A stretch of DNA of 64,000 nt, from the NCBI RefSeq assembly GCF_001429025.1, contig NZ_LMHT01000009.1, positions 96,845 to 160,844 of the forward strand, read 5' to 3'. Within the stretch, counting starts at the first letter, position 1; every line of letters starts with the position of its first letter. This DNA comes from Phenylobacterium sp. Root700 (GTDB lineage: Bacteria; Pseudomonadota; Alphaproteobacteria; Caulobacterales; Caulobacteraceae). Shown piece by piece: positions 1 through 9,640 of the stretch. The position numbers and the translations under genes are program-made. Below the pieces are notes generated by a model. It was not told where the DNA came from, searched no databases, and saw only the letters and a list, made by a program, of their open reading frames with translations.

Positions 1-2
1 TG

Positions 3-920
3 GACCTGAAGGGCGTGCTGAACGTGGTGCACGGCGACAAGGTCGCGGTCGACGCTATCCTGACCCATCCGGACATCGCCGCGGTGAGCTTCGTCGGCTC
101 CTCCGACATCGCCCACTACGTCTACCAGACCGGCACGGCGCACGGGAAACGCGTCCAGGCCATGGGCGGGGCCAAGAACCACGGCATCGTCCTGCCCGAC
201 GCCGATCTCGACCAGGTGATCAAGGACCTGTCGGGCGCGGCCTTCGGCTCGGCCGGCGAGCGTTGCATGGCGCTGCCGGTGGTGGTGCCGGTCGGCCAGA
301 AGACCGCCGATGAACTGCGCGAGCGGATGGTGGCCGAGATCGCCTCGCTGAAGGTGGGGATCTCCACCGACGCGGGCGCCCAATACGGCCCGGTGGTCTC
401 CGCCGCCCATCGCCAGAAGATCGCCGACTACATCCAGCTCGGCGTCGACGAGGGCGCCGAGCTGGTGGTCGACGGCCGCGGCTTCTCGCTGCAGGGCTTC
501 GAGCAGGGCTTCTTCATCGGCCCCAGCCTGTTCGACCAGGTCAAGGCCGGGATGCGGACCTATCAAGAGGAGATCTTCGGGCCGGTGCTGCAGATCGTCC
601 GCGCCGAGAGCTTCGAAGAGGCCCTGGCCCTGCCCAGCCAACATCAGTACGGCAACGGCGTGGCGATCTTCACCCGCAACGGCCGCGCGGCGCGCGAGTT
701 CGCCAGCCGGGTGCAGGTCGGCATGGTCGGCATCAACGTGCCGATCCCGGTGCCGGTCGCCTACCACTCGTTCGGCGGCTGGAAGCGTTCGGCGTTCGGT
801 GACGTCAACCAGCATGGCCTCGAAGGCGTGCGCTTCTACACCAAGGTCAAGACCATCACCGCCCGCTGGCCGGAGGGCATGAGCGAGGACAGCGCCTTCG
901 TCATTCCCACCATGAAGTGA
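3..920 (+). CDS. mmsA: CoA-acylating methylmalonate-semialdehyde dehydrogenase, 3' part
   Basis: C-terminal ~305 residues of an aldehyde dehydrogenase; the 5' end lies outside the window (the reading frame is open from base 3, and the full family is about 500 residues). The family converts methylmalonate semialdehyde (valine and inositol degradation) to propionyl-CoA in the cytosol. Diagnostic segments are 'MGGAKNHGIVLPDADLD' and the catalytic-cysteine stretch 'GSAGERCMA', which are typical of MmsA/IolA rather than NAD aldehyde dehydrogenases in general. The later 'EEIFGPVLQIVRAES' and 'NVPIPVPVAYHSFGGWKRS' also match the MmsA pattern. The neighbour downstream is unrelated, so no operon is evident to the right. 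Confidence 0.9.
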   Translation, partial: DLKGVLNVVHGDKVAVDAILTHPDIAAVSFVGSSDIAHYVYQTGTAHGKRVQAMGGAKNHGIVLPDADLDQVIKDLSGAAFGSAGERCMALPVVVPVGQKTADELRERMVAEIASLKVGISTDAGAQYGPVVSAAHRQKIADYIQLGVDEGAELVVDGRGFSLQGFEQGFFIGPSLFDQVKAGMRTYQEEIFGPVLQIVRAESFEEALALPSQHQYGNGVAIFTRNGRAAREFASRVQVGMVGINVPIPVPVAYHSFGGWKRSAFGDVNQHGLEGVRFYTKVKTITARWPEGMSEDSAFVIPTMK

Positions 921-963
921 CGCCTCTACTGTAGGTGTTCGTGGGTCGAGTGACGGGGTTGAG

Positions 964-1605
964 ATGAAGCGGTTCCAGTTGTGGGCGATCCTGATCCTGG
1001 TCGGGGCGCTCGTCGTGGTCGGCGGTTGGGCCTACTGGAACTACGAGCTCCGCTGGCGCCCGAAGACCATCACCAAGCACCAGGCCGAGATCACCAAGAT
1101 CCTAGAGACCTCCGGCTGGGTGTCGCCCGGCAAGACCGGGCCGAAGCTCTATATGGTCTCGTTCCGCACCTGCCCGGACTGCGTGCAGTTCAAGGCCGAG
1201 GAGTTCCCGCTGCTGCACGCCGCCAATGTCGACACCCGCGTGATCGAGATCGCCCGGGCCGACCACAACGGCGTGTCCAAGTCGACGCCGGCGGAGCGTT
1301 CGACCGTCGCCGAGATCTGGCTCAACCGCTCCTGGCCGTTGATGGAGCGCTGGGAGTCCGTCCCGGCCGAGGCCTGGAAGGCGCCAGGCATCGCCCCGGC
1401 CGACGGCGACATGGCCCGCACCGCGGTGGTGGAGGCCGGTCGCAAGATGGTCACCGATCTGCAGCCGCTGCTGAAGGCCAACGGCATAAACTTCGCCTAC
1501 CCGACCCTGATCTGGTGGACGGCCGACGGGAAGATGCGCGGCTGCGCCTGCGAAGAGCGCGAGACCTATCGCTTCGTGCGCAAGGAATTGGGCGTGAAGG
1601 GCTAG
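964..1605 (+). CDS. membrane-anchored thioredoxin-like protein
   Basis: 213 residues. An N-terminal hydrophobic segment (about residues 7-27) is followed by a soluble domain expected in the periplasm. A CPDC motif (in 'SFRTCPDCVQFK', about residues 70-80) sits after a short beta-strand-like stretch, as in thioredoxin-fold oxidoreductases, and 'INFAYPTLIWWTADGK' looks like the cis-proline strand. A second Cys pair, 'GCAC', lies near the C-terminus. I infer a thiol-disulfide role but do not recognise a named family, and substrate and redox direction are unknown. The ATG follows a weak purine stretch. It appears to be a single gene. Confidence 0.6.
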   Translation: MKRFQLWAILILVGALVVVGGWAYWNYELRWRPKTITKHQAEITKILETSGWVSPGKTGPKLYMVSFRTCPDCVQFKAEEFPLLHAANVDTRVIEIARADHNGVSKSTPAERSTVAEIWLNRSWPLMERWESVPAEAWKAPGIAPADGDMARTAVVEAGRKMVTDLQPLLKANGINFAYPTLIWWTADGKMRGCACEERETYRFVRKELGVKG

Positions 1606-1728
1606 GGCCCCTGCGACGCGGACGCAGCCATTTCCTGCTCCACATCAAGCGCGCAATTGACTAGGAACCGCTGGCCGTCGATCAGCGACGGCTGCGGCCA
1701 GGCCCGCAGAGTTAAGGGTATCCAGTTC

Positions 1729-3069
1729 TTGCGAACGCAAATCGTCCATCCCGGCGCGGACAACCTGCGCTACGAAATCCGCCAGATCGTGGAGGTAGCG
1801 CGAGCTATCGAGACGACCGGCGCAGCCATCCGCTGGGAGAACATCGGCGACCCGGTGGCCAAGGGCGAACGCGTCCCGGACTGGATCAAGGAGATCGTCA
1901 CCCAGGCCGCGGGCGAGGATCTGAGCTTCGCCTATTCGCCGACCAAGGGCCTGGACGAGACGCGCGCCTACATCGCCCACGAGCGGAATCTCGAGGGCGG
2001 CATCCAAATCACGCCGGACGACATCCTGTTCTTCAACGGCCTGGGCGACGCCATCTCGACCATCTATGGCGCGCTGCACCCCAAGGCCCGCGTCATCGGT
2101 CCGAACCCGGCCTATCCGACCCACTCGTCGGCCGAAGCCGCCCACGCCGGCGCGCCGCACATCACCTATCGCCTCGATCCCGAGAACGGCTGGAAGCCCG
2201 ACCTGGCGGATCTGGAGGCCAAGGTGATCGGCAACCCCGACATCGCGGCGATCATCATCATCAATCCGGATAACCCGACGGGTTTCGTCTATCCGGAGGA
2301 GACCCTGGCCGCGATCGTCGACATCGCCGCGCGCCACGACCTGTTCATCATCTCCGACGAGATCTACTCGAACCTGGCCTACCTCGGCAGCGGCATGCGC
2401 AAGCTTGCCTCGGTCGTCGGCAAGGTGCCGGCCATCGCCATGCGCGGCATCTCCAAGGAATTCCCTTGGCCCGGTTCGCGCTGCGGCTGGATCGAGATCT
2501 ACAACCGCGATCAGGACCAGAACTTCGACCGCTTCGCCAGGTCGCTGCTGGAAGCCAAGATGCTGGAGGTCTGCGCCACCACCCTGCCGCAGAAGGTGCT
2601 GCCGCGGGTCATGGGCGATGAGCGCTACTATCCCTATCTGGAGACCCGCGTCTCGGCCTACGACCGCCGCGCCCAGCGCGCCGTCGAGGTGCTGGGCGGC
2701 CTGCCCGAGCTGATCATCCATCCGGCCCGCGGCGCCTTCTACATGACCGCGGTGTTCCGCGAGGGCGCCCTGGCGCCGGACCAGAGCCTGCCCATGGCGC
2801 CGCAGGTCGAGGCCATCATCGGTCCCTACCTTGGTGACGCGCTCGACGCCCGGTTCGTCTACCACCTGCTCGGGAACACCGGGATCTGCGTGGTGCCGCT
2901 GTCCACCGGCTTCAACTCCGATCTCGAGGGCTTCCGCTTCACCCTGCTGGAGCCTGACGAGCAAAAGTTCGAGGCCATCCTGCAGCACCTGCGCGGGGCG
3001 CTCGCCGCTTATCTGGCGAGCGGCGCGCAGGCGCGGCCGCTCGGCGTTGAACTGGCGGCGGCCGGCTAA
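1729..3069 (+). CDS. pyridoxal phosphate-dependent aminotransferase (class I/II)
   Basis: 446 residues from TTG at 1729, chosen because AAGGG lies 10 bases upstream and the protein 'RTQIVHPGADNLRYEIRQIVE' starts cleanly there; the frame is open back to a TTG at 1657. Fold-type I aminotransferase: 'NPDNPTG' binds PLP/substrate, 'ISDEIYS' carries the PLP-pyridine aspartate, 'SKEFPWPGSRCGW' holds the Schiff-base lysine and phosphate-binding residues, and an R near the C-terminus ('GFRFTLLEP') would bind the substrate carboxylate. Amino donor and acceptor cannot be read from sequence. It is longer than typical AspC because of inserts around residues 330-400. Confidence 0.85.
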   Translation: MRTQIVHPGADNLRYEIRQIVEVARAIETTGAAIRWENIGDPVAKGERVPDWIKEIVTQAAGEDLSFAYSPTKGLDETRAYIAHERNLEGGIQITPDDILFFNGLGDAISTIYGALHPKARVIGPNPAYPTHSSAEAAHAGAPHITYRLDPENGWKPDLADLEAKVIGNPDIAAIIIINPDNPTGFVYPEETLAAIVDIAARHDLFIISDEIYSNLAYLGSGMRKLASVVGKVPAIAMRGISKEFPWPGSRCGWIEIYNRDQDQNFDRFARSLLEAKMLEVCATTLPQKVLPRVMGDERYYPYLETRVSAYDRRAQRAVEVLGGLPELIIHPARGAFYMTAVFREGALAPDQSLPMAPQVEAIIGPYLGDALDARFVYHLLGNTGICVVPLSTGFNSDLEGFRFTLLEPDEQKFEAILQHLRGALAAYLASGAQARPLGVELAAAG

Positions 3070-3070
3070 G

Positions 3071-3295
3071 TCAGCCGCTGAACGGACGACCGCTGTTGAT
3101 CTCCTTGTTGCGGGCGCGGGTCTTCAGGCCGTGTTCGCGATCGGAGGGCGGCTTGTCCGCGCGTCGCCCGATGCCCTGGTGACTGCCCTCCGCCTCAAGC
3201 CCGTCGATCTCTTCGATGTCGGTGACGACCGGATCCAATCCGTCTTCAGGCTGGAAGGAGGGGGCTTCCGTGACACTGGATTTTCTCGGGGGCAT
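3071..3295 (-). CDS. small charged hypothetical protein
   Basis: 74 residues, highly charged and low in hydrophobics; it ends 'RNKEINSGRPFSG'. The ATG at 3295 is preceded on its strand by a good AGGAG eight bases upstream, which is the main reason to believe it. It is convergent with the aminotransferase, with stop codons one base apart. Probably disordered. I do not recognise a family. A competing frame (start at 3327) has no such ribosome-binding site. Confidence 0.5.
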   Translation of the reverse strand: MPPRKSSVTEAPSFQPEDGLDPVVTDIEEIDGLEAEGSHQGIGRRADKPPSDREHGLKTRARNKEINSGRPFSG

Positions 3296-3388
3296 GGCGG
3301 GCTCCTGGCTTGGTCAGAATAGATCAACCGCCCAGGCGTGAAGACTGTTCCGCTTGAGGCGACGGCGAGGGCGGGTTAGGCCGACGCG

Positions 3389-4504
3389 ATGGCCTCCCTG
3401 CTCCAAGCCGCCTATGACGCCCGCCTGGCGCAGGGCGAGATACGCCCCGATCCGGCCCAGGCCGCCGCGCTCGCCGCGCTGGTGCGGCTGGAGGGCGACC
3501 TTGTCGCCGCCGAGCCCAGCGGTTTCGCCGCCTTCTTCAAGAAGCCTGAGGGCCAACGCGGCGTCTATCTGATCGGGCCGGTCGGGCGCGGCAAGTCCAT
3601 GCTGATGGACCTGTTCTTCGCCAGCGCGCCGGTCGACAAGAAGCGCCGCGTCCACTTTCACGTCTTCATGGGTGAGATCCACCGGCTGATCGACGCCTGG
3701 CGCAAGGGCGACGCCGCCGCGCGCAAGGCCAAGTTCGGGCAGGCTAAGGGTGACGACCCGATCCCGCCGCTGGCCGATGTGGTCGCCGGCCAGGCGCGGC
3801 TGCTGTGCTTCGATGAGTTCCAGGTCACCGACATCGCCGACGCCATGATCCTGGGCCGGCTGTTCGAGGCGCTGTTCGCCCGCGGCGTCACCCTGGTGGC
3901 GACCTCCAACCGGCTGCCCGACCAGCTCTACAAGGACGGCATCAACCGCCAGCTGTTCCTGCCGTTCATCGAATTGCTGAAGAGCAAGGTGGAGGTGGTG
4001 AGCGTGGCCGGCCCGCACGACTACCGGCTGGACCGCCTGCGGGCGGCGGGCACCTGGTTCTCGCCGAACGACCCCGACAACCAACGCTGCTTCGACGCGC
4101 TGTGGCGCGACATGCTGGGGGCCGAGGAGGAGATCGGCGAGACGCTGGAGGTGCTGGGCCGCAAGGTCCACCTGCCGCACACCTGCGGCGGCATGGTGCG
4201 GGCGACCTTCGCCAGCCTGTGCTCGGTGGCGCTGGGACCGAACGACTATGTGGCCATCGCCGAGCGGTTCCACACCGTGTTCCTGCAGGATCTGCCCAAG
4301 CTCACCGCCAATCGCCGGGAGGAGGCGCGGCGCTTCGTGATCCTGATCGACGCCCTCTATGAGGCCCACGTCCGGCTGATCGTCCTGGCCGAGGCTGAGC
4401 CGGCGGCCCTCTATCCGGAAGGCGACGGCGCCTTCGAGTTCGAGCGCACCGCCTCGCGCCTGCAGGAAATGCGCTCGGCCGATTGGCTGGAAGAGCGGCC
4501 CTAG
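3389..4504 (+). CDS. zapE: cell division protein ZapE (AFG1-like ATPase)
   Basis: 371 residues. AFG1/ZapE family P-loop ATPase: Walker A 'GPVGRGKSML' about residues 55-64, then 'HVFMGEIHRLIDAW', Walker B 'LLCFDEFQVTDIADAMI' about residues 132-148, and sensor 'TLVATSNRLPDQLYKDGINR'. These segments are diagnostic of the family. In E. coli ZapE associates with FtsZ at late division; the mitochondrial AFG1 orthologue acts in respiratory-chain protein turnover. The gene is single and full length, starting at ATG after a short leader. Confidence 0.93.
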   Translation: MASLLQAAYDARLAQGEIRPDPAQAAALAALVRLEGDLVAAEPSGFAAFFKKPEGQRGVYLIGPVGRGKSMLMDLFFASAPVDKKRRVHFHVFMGEIHRLIDAWRKGDAAARKAKFGQAKGDDPIPPLADVVAGQARLLCFDEFQVTDIADAMILGRLFEALFARGVTLVATSNRLPDQLYKDGINRQLFLPFIELLKSKVEVVSVAGPHDYRLDRLRAAGTWFSPNDPDNQRCFDALWRDMLGAEEEIGETLEVLGRKVHLPHTCGGMVRATFASLCSVALGPNDYVAIAERFHTVFLQDLPKLTANRREEARRFVILIDALYEAHVRLIVLAEAEPAALYPEGDGAFEFERTASRLQEMRSADWLEERP

Positions 4505-4650
4505 GTGGTGACATCGGCGCGCCAGGCCCCTATGGTCACGCCGTTATGAGCCAGCGCCCCGCCCTTTCTCTGAAAGTAGCCGCCGCCCTTCCGGGGCGAC
4601 GCGAGGTCGTGCGCAGCTAGCTGCTCACCCCGCCGATCCCCGCAAATTTT

Positions 4651-4683
4651 GCGGATGGATTGGCCAGACATTGCTCCATCCGC
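4651..4683. promoter_or_regulatory. 33-bp perfect inverted repeat upstream of aminotransferase
   Basis: The arms GCGGATGGA (4651-4659) and TCCATCCGC (4675-4683) are perfectly complementary around a 15-base spacer. The element ends 17 bases before the ATG at 4701, so it could be an operator for a dimeric regulator or form a leader hairpin near the ribosome-binding site. No regulator is identified; the LysR gene at 5937-6818 is the nearest candidate by position only. Confidence 0.55.
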
Positions 4684-4700
4684 ACACGATGGAGCTTCCC

Positions 4701-5918
4701 ATGAACACCTGGACTGACCGCTTCGCTGAACGGATGACGCATGTCCGCGCCTCCGAGATCCGCGAGTTGCTGAAGCTGCTGGATCAGCCGGACATCCTGT
4801 CCTTCGCCGGCGGTATTCCCGATCCGCAGCTGTTTCCCGCTGAGCGTATCCAGTCGGCGTACGAGGACGTGCTGAAGCAGGCTGGCGCCCAGGCGCTGCA
4901 GTATTCGGTGAGCGAGGGCCTGCCGGAGTTGCGCCGCTGGATCGCCGCGCGGATGAGCGCCGACGGCGTGTCTTGCGACGAGGGCAATATCGTCATCACC
5001 GCCGGCTCCCAGCAGGCGCTCGACCTGATCGGCAAGCTGTTCCTGACGCGAGGCGACGCCGTGCTGGCCGAGCGGCCGACCTATATGGGCGCGCTCGGCG
5101 CCTTCAACGCCTATGAGCCGACCTATGGCGATCTGGACGCGCAGGAGGTCCCGGCCGGCGCGCGGCTGGCCTATCTGGTCCCCGACTTCGCCAATCCATC
5201 GGGCCGCACCATGACGCGCCGGGAACGCGAGGCGGTGTTGGACCGCGCCTCGGCCCACGACCTGGTGGTGATCGAAGACGCCGCCTATCGCGAACTGCGC
5301 TTCGCCGGGACCAGCGAGCCGTCGCTGTTGGCGCTGGACGTGGCGCGGTCAGGCTCGATCGAGAGCGCCCGGACCCTCTACTGCGGCACCTTCTCCAAGA
5401 CCCTGTCGCCGGCGCTGCGTCTCGGCTGGGTCTGCGCGCCAAGGCCGGTGATCGACAAGCTCGTGCTGCTCAAGCAGGGCTGCGACCTGCATGTCTCGAC
5501 GATCAACCAGATGGTCGCCGCGCGGGTGATCGCCGAGGACTATGATGGCCACCTGGAGCGCTTGCGCGTCCACTACCGCGAACGCGCCTCAGCCATGCAG
5601 ACCGCGCTCGCCCGGCACATGCCGATGGGCGTCACCTGGTCCAAGCCCCAGGGTGGGATGTTCGTCTGGCTCAAGGCGCCTGAGGGTCTCGACGGCGCCC
5701 ACCTGCTGGAGGCGGCGCTGGCGGAGGAGAGGGTCGCCTTCGTGCCCGGCGCGCCGTTCTTCGCCGTTGAACCCCAGGCCAACACCCTGCGGCTCAGCTA
5801 CTCGCTGCTCAGCCCAGAAGGTATCGACGAGGGCGTGCGCCGCCTGGCGCGGGTCGTTGAAGCGCGGCTCGCCCATCCCGGCTCCAACGTGAAGCGGGCG
5901 ATGAGGGGCGCAGCCTAG
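4701..5918 (+). CDS. PLP-dependent aminotransferase, 2-aminoadipate/MocR-like class
   Basis: 405 residues from ATG 4701, preceded by GGAG seven bases upstream; an in-frame TTG at 4671 lacks this. Fold-type I aminotransferase of the 2-aminoadipate/aromatic (LysN-like) group: 'DILSFAGGIPDPQLFP' at the N-terminus is characteristic, 'VPDFANPSGRTMT' is the PLP-adjacent segment, 'YCGTFSKTLSPALRLGW' holds the Schiff-base lysine, and 'TLRLSYSL' contains the substrate-carboxylate arginine. There is no GntR DNA-binding domain, so it is an enzyme rather than a MocR regulator. Substrate not determined. It converges with the LysR gene. Confidence 0.85.
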   Translation: MNTWTDRFAERMTHVRASEIRELLKLLDQPDILSFAGGIPDPQLFPAERIQSAYEDVLKQAGAQALQYSVSEGLPELRRWIAARMSADGVSCDEGNIVITAGSQQALDLIGKLFLTRGDAVLAERPTYMGALGAFNAYEPTYGDLDAQEVPAGARLAYLVPDFANPSGRTMTRREREAVLDRASAHDLVVIEDAAYRELRFAGTSEPSLLALDVARSGSIESARTLYCGTFSKTLSPALRLGWVCAPRPVIDKLVLLKQGCDLHVSTINQMVAARVIAEDYDGHLERLRVHYRERASAMQTALARHMPMGVTWSKPQGGMFVWLKAPEGLDGAHLLEAALAEERVAFVPGAPFFAVEPQANTLRLSYSLLSPEGIDEGVRRLARVVEARLAHPGSNVKRAMRGAA

Positions 5919-5936
5919 CCGCGCGTTGGCGATCTC

Positions 5937-6818
5937 CTACGGCCGCAGGCTGTTCACCAGCTCGCGGGCGTAGGGGGCGAGCTGGCCTAAGTCGCGCACG
6001 CAGATGGTCAGGTCGCGCCGCGCCCAGTCGTCGGTCAGCTGAACGATGCCCAGCGACATGGTGCGCGCCGCGCGCCGGGCGGTGGTTTCCGGCACCACCC
6101 CGACCCCGACCCCGCACTCCACCAGCCGACAGACCGCGTCGAAGCTGCGGAGTTGGACGCGCAGGCGCAGGGGGCGACCCTCGCGCGCCGCCTTGGTCGA
6201 GAGGAAGCGTTGCAGCGAGCTGGCACGGTCCAGGCCGACCAGATCGAAGCCGAGCACGTCTGCGAAGGTCATCGAGCTGCGCTGGGCCAGCGGATGGACC
6301 GCGCTGCTGACCACCACGAAGCGGTCGGAGCGGAACGGGAAGGTTTCCAGGCTGCCCATGTCGACGGTGCCGGCGACGATCCCGACATCCCCGACCCCTT
6401 CGGCGACCAGCCCGACGATCTCGTCGGAGAGGCGCTCCTCCAGATTGACGCTCACATGGGGGTGGCCGGCCAGGAACGCGCTGAGCGCCTCGGGCAGGAA
6501 TTCGGTCAGGGCGTTGGTGTTGGCCAGCAGCCGCACCTCGCCCGACAGGCCGCCGGCATAGGCGCCCAGGTCCTCGCGCAGCCGTGCGGTCTGCGAAAGG
6601 ATCGTGCGGGCGTGCTTGAGCAGGGTGCGGCCGGCCGGGGTCAGGGTGACGCCCTGGCGCGAGCGTTCCAGCAAGGGCGCGCCCAAGGCGTCCTCCATAT
6701 TGCGGATGCGGGTCGAGGCCGCCGCCAGGGCCAGGGCGCTGCGTTCGGCGCCGCGCGTGATGGAACCGGCGTCCGCCACCTCGCAGAACAGCCTCAGATC
6801 GATCAGGTCGAACCGCAT
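5937..6818 (-). CDS. LysR family transcriptional regulator
   Basis: 293 residues from ATG 6818; a longer frame to 6923 adds a stretch with no family character. The N-terminal winged helix-turn-helix 'FDLIDLRLFCEVADAGSITRGAE' is followed by 'GAPLLERSRQGVTLTPAG', the standard LysR pattern, then a co-inducer-binding domain (about residues 90-290, beginning 'GEVRLLANTNALTEFLPEALS'). Inducer unknown. It is divergent from sdhC across about 178 bases and convergent with the aminotransferase at 4701, so either could be a target; LysR proteins most often regulate the divergent neighbour. Confidence 0.9.
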   Translation of the reverse strand: MRFDLIDLRLFCEVADAGSITRGAERSALALAAASTRIRNMEDALGAPLLERSRQGVTLTPAGRTLLKHARTILSQTARLREDLGAYAGGLSGEVRLLANTNALTEFLPEALSAFLAGHPHVSVNLEERLSDEIVGLVAEGVGDVGIVAGTVDMGSLETFPFRSDRFVVVSSAVHPLAQRSSMTFADVLGFDLVGLDRASSLQRFLSTKAAREGRPLRLRVQLRSFDAVCRLVECGVGVGVVPETTARRAARTMSLGIVQLTDDWARRDLTICVRDLGQLAPYARELVNSLRP

Positions 6819-6938
6819 CCTTCGTCTCCCGCGAAGGATGCTTACGGGAAAGACGCATTGCATCAAAAGAAAAATGCGGGAAACTTCGGCGTTGGCGAAG
6901 GCTTGGCGACGTCTGTTCGCCACGCCGCGCCGCCTTCG

Positions 6939-6965
6939 TTGACACTTAAGGGCTGCGGCTTAAAA
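6939..6965 (+). promoter_or_regulatory. possible sdh promoter
   Basis: TTGACA at 6939-6944 and TTAAAA at 6960-6965 lie in an AT-richer patch 32-58 bases before sdhC, separated by 15 bases, which is short of the ideal 17. 'CTTAAGGGCTGCGGCTTAA' here has two TTAA half-sites ten bases apart, not the seven of a CtrA site. Inference only. Confidence 0.3.
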
Positions 6966-6996
6966 GCGGAGCCGCTTCTTCCAGTTCGGAACGCTC

Positions 6997-7395
6997 ATGA
7001 CAGACGCCCCCCGCGAACGCCCGCTCTCGCCACATACGACGATCTGGCGGTGGCACTTGACCATGGCCACCTCGATCCTGCACCGCGCCTCGGGTTGCGC
7101 GCTCTATGGCGGGGGTCTGATCCTGGCGATCTGGGCGATGACGCTCGCCGCCGGGCCTGAGGCCTACGGGATGTTCAAGGCGGTCATGGGCTCGCCGCTC
7201 GGCAAGGTCGTCATGTTCGGCATGACCCTGGCGACCTTCTATCACCTGGCCAAGGGTATCCAGCACCTGATCTGGGACGCCGGTCACGGCTACAATCTGA
7301 AGACGGCGACCATGGGGGCGATCGCCACCATCGCCTTCGCCATCGCCGCCACCCTCGCGGTCTGGATTATCGCCGGCATGACGGGAGCGCTCTGA
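6997..7395 (+). CDS. sdhC: succinate dehydrogenase cytochrome b556 subunit
   Basis: 132 residues, three predicted membrane helices (about 30-50, 68-90, 108-130). SdhC signature 'SPHTTIWRWHLTMATSILHRASG' at the N-terminus carries the quinone-site Ser/Arg region, and 'HLAKGIQHLIWD' holds the haem-ligand-type histidine. With SdhD it anchors complex II and binds haem b and ubiquinone. First gene of sdhCDAB; its stop overlaps the start of sdhD by one base (TGATG), suggesting translational coupling. Confidence 0.95.
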   Translation: MTDAPRERPLSPHTTIWRWHLTMATSILHRASGCALYGGGLILAIWAMTLAAGPEAYGMFKAVMGSPLGKVVMFGMTLATFYHLAKGIQHLIWDAGHGYNLKTATMGAIATIAFAIAATLAVWIIAGMTGAL

Positions 7396-7787
7396 TGGCC
7401 AGCTATCGCACACCTCTGGGCCGCGCTCGCGGCCTCGGCGCCGCCAAGCATGGCGTGGGCGCCTGGATCGCCGAGCGGGTCACCGCCGTGGCGCTGGTTC
7501 CGCTGGTCATCTGGGCTGTGTTCGCCGGCCTGCGCCTGGCGGCCACCGACTATTACGGCGCGGTGGAGTGGCTGACCTCCTCAGCGCTCAACCCGGTGCT
7601 GATGGGCCTCTTCGTGGTTGTCGGCTTCATGCATATGCACGCCGGCCTGCGGGTGGTGATCGAGGACTATATCGAAAAGCACCTGACCCGCGCCGGGCTG
7701 CTGCTGCTCAATCTCTTCGTCTGCTCGCTCGTCGGGGCGCTGGCGGTGTTCTCCATTCTGAAGGTCGCGCTGGGAGGCGCTTACTAA
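7395..7787 (+). CDS. sdhD: succinate dehydrogenase membrane anchor subunit
   Basis: 130 residues with three hydrophobic helices. The conserved '[19 protein letters not shown]' (about residues 78-96) supplies the haem/quinone-site His and Asp-Tyr typical of SdhD. Partner of SdhC in the inner membrane. It overlaps sdhC by one base and is followed four bases later by sdhA. Confidence 0.94.
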   Translation: MASYRTPLGRARGLGAAKHGVGAWIAERVTAVALVPLVIWAVFAGLRLAATDYYGAVEWLTSSALNPVLMGLFVVVGFMHMHAGLRVVIEDYIEKHLTRAGLLLLNLFVCSLVGALAVFSILKVALGGAY

Positions 7788-7791
7788 TCCC

Positions 7792-9579
7792 ATGGCGAAC
7801 TATCAGTTCATCGATCACAAGTTCGACGTCGTCGTGGTCGGGGCCGGCGGCTCGGGCCTCCGCGCCGCGCTCGGCTGCGCCCAGGCCGGTCTGAAGACCG
7901 CCTGCATCTCCAAGGTCTTCCCGACCCGCTCGCACACCGTCGCGGCCCAGGGCGGCATCTCCGCCTCGCTCGGCAACATGGGCGAGGACGACTGGCGTTG
8001 GCACATGTACGACACCGTCAAGGGCTCGGACTGGCTGGGCGACCAGGACGCCATCGAGTACCTGTGCCGCAACGCGCCGGCCGCGGTCTATGAGCTGGAA
8101 CACTGGGGCGTGCCGTTCTCGCGCACCTCGGAAGGCAAGATCTACCAGCGCGCCTTTGGCGGCATGACCAAGAACTTCGGCGAGGCCCCGATCCAGCGCA
8201 CCTGCGCGGCGGCCGACCGCACCGGCCACGCCATGCTTCATACGATGTATGGCCAGAGCCTGGCGCACGACACCGAGTTCTTCATCGAGTACTTCGCCCT
8301 CGACCTGATCATGGACGAAGGCGTCTGCCGCGGCGTGACCGCGTGGAAGCTCGACGACGGCACCCTGCACCGCTTCCAGGCCCAGCAGGTCATCCTGGCG
8401 ACCGGCGGCTACGGCCGCGCCTACTTCTCGGCCACCAGCGCCCACACCTGCACCGGTGACGGCGGCGGCATGGCGCTGCGCGCCGGCCTGCCCCTGCAGG
8501 ACATGGAATTCGTCCAGTTCCACCCGACCGGCATCTATGGCGCGGGCTGCCTCATCACCGAGGGCGCGCGCGGCGAGGGCGGCTATCTGACCAACTCCGA
8601 GGGCGAGCGCTTCATGGAGCGCTATGCGCCGTCCGTGAAGGACCTGGCTCCGCGCGACATGGTCAGCCGGGCCATGACCATCGAAATCCGCGAAGGCCGC
8701 GGCGTGGGTCCGAAGAAGGACCACATCTTCCTGCACCTCGATCACCTGGATCCGAAGATGCTAGCCGAACGCCTGCCGGGCATTTCGGAAAGCGCCAAGG
8801 TCTTCGCCGGCGTCGATGTGACCAAGGAGCCGATCCCGGTCCTGCCGACCGTGCACTACAACATGGGCGGCATCCCGACGAACTTCTACTCCGAGGTCGT
8901 GACCCGTCTGGGCGACGATCCGGACAAGGTGGTTCCGGGCCTGATGGCCGTGGGTGAAGCGGCCTGCGTCTCGGTGCACGGCGCCAACCGCCTGGGCTCC
9001 AACTCGCTGATCGACCTCGTGGTGTTCGGCCGCTCGGCCGCCCTGCGCTGCGCCGACACCATCAAGGCCGGCGCGACCCAGCCGGAGCTGAAGCCGGCCA
9101 TGACCGATGGTCACCTGGCCCGCTTCGACAAGTTCCGTAACGCCTCGGGCGGCACCACCACCGCCACCCTGCGCCTCGAAATGCAGAAGGCGATGCAGGA
9201 GGACGCCGCCGTCTTCCGCACCAGCGAGAGCCTGGCCTCCGGCGTCGAGCGGCTCGCCGCCGTCCACGCCAAGCGCCCGGACCTCAAGGTCTCCGACCGC
9301 GGCATGATCTGGAACACCGACCTCCTGGAGACCCTGGAGTTCGACAACCTGGTCGGCCAGGCGATCACCACGGTGGCCGGCGCCCACAACCGCACCGAAA
9401 GCCGCGGGGCCCACGCCCACGAGGACTTCCCGGACCGCAACGACGAAACCTGGATGAAGCACACCCTGACCTGGTTCGACGACAAGACCGGCAAGGTCGC
9501 GATCGATTACCGGCCGGTGCACAGCTACACCCTGACCAACGACATCGCTTACATCCCGCCCAAGGCGCGGGTGTACTAG
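7792..9579 (+). CDS. sdhA: succinate dehydrogenase flavoprotein subunit
   Basis: 595 residues, normal length. N-terminal FAD fold '[16 protein letters not shown]'; '[11 protein letters not shown]' includes His48, the expected covalent-FAD histidine; active-site regions '[23 protein letters not shown]' (split here for description: HPTG then EGARGEGG) and '[18 protein letters not shown]'. It oxidises succinate to fumarate in the TCA cycle on the cytoplasmic face of complex II. Third gene of the operon, 61 bases ahead of sdhB. Confidence 0.97.
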   Translation: MANYQFIDHKFDVVVVGAGGSGLRAALGCAQAGLKTACISKVFPTRSHTVAAQGGISASLGNMGEDDWRWHMYDTVKGSDWLGDQDAIEYLCRNAPAAVYELEHWGVPFSRTSEGKIYQRAFGGMTKNFGEAPIQRTCAAADRTGHAMLHTMYGQSLAHDTEFFIEYFALDLIMDEGVCRGVTAWKLDDGTLHRFQAQQVILATGGYGRAYFSATSAHTCTGDGGGMALRAGLPLQDMEFVQFHPTGIYGAGCLITEGARGEGGYLTNSEGERFMERYAPSVKDLAPRDMVSRAMTIEIREGRGVGPKKDHIFLHLDHLDPKMLAERLPGISESAKVFAGVDVTKEPIPVLPTVHYNMGGIPTNFYSEVVTRLGDDPDKVVPGLMAVGEAACVSVHGANRLGSNSLIDLVVFGRSAALRCADTIKAGATQPELKPAMTDGHLARFDKFRNASGGTTTATLRLEMQKAMQEDAAVFRTSESLASGVERLAAVHAKRPDLKVSDRGMIWNTDLLETLEFDNLVGQAITTVAGAHNRTESRGAHAHEDFPDRNDETWMKHTLTWFDDKTGKVAIDYRPVHSYTLTNDIAYIPPKARVY

Positions 9580-9640
9580 GACCGGTGATGGCTTCCTTGA
9601 TTTCCTCGTTTAACGCGTCCTCGCTTAAGGAAAGCGTCTG

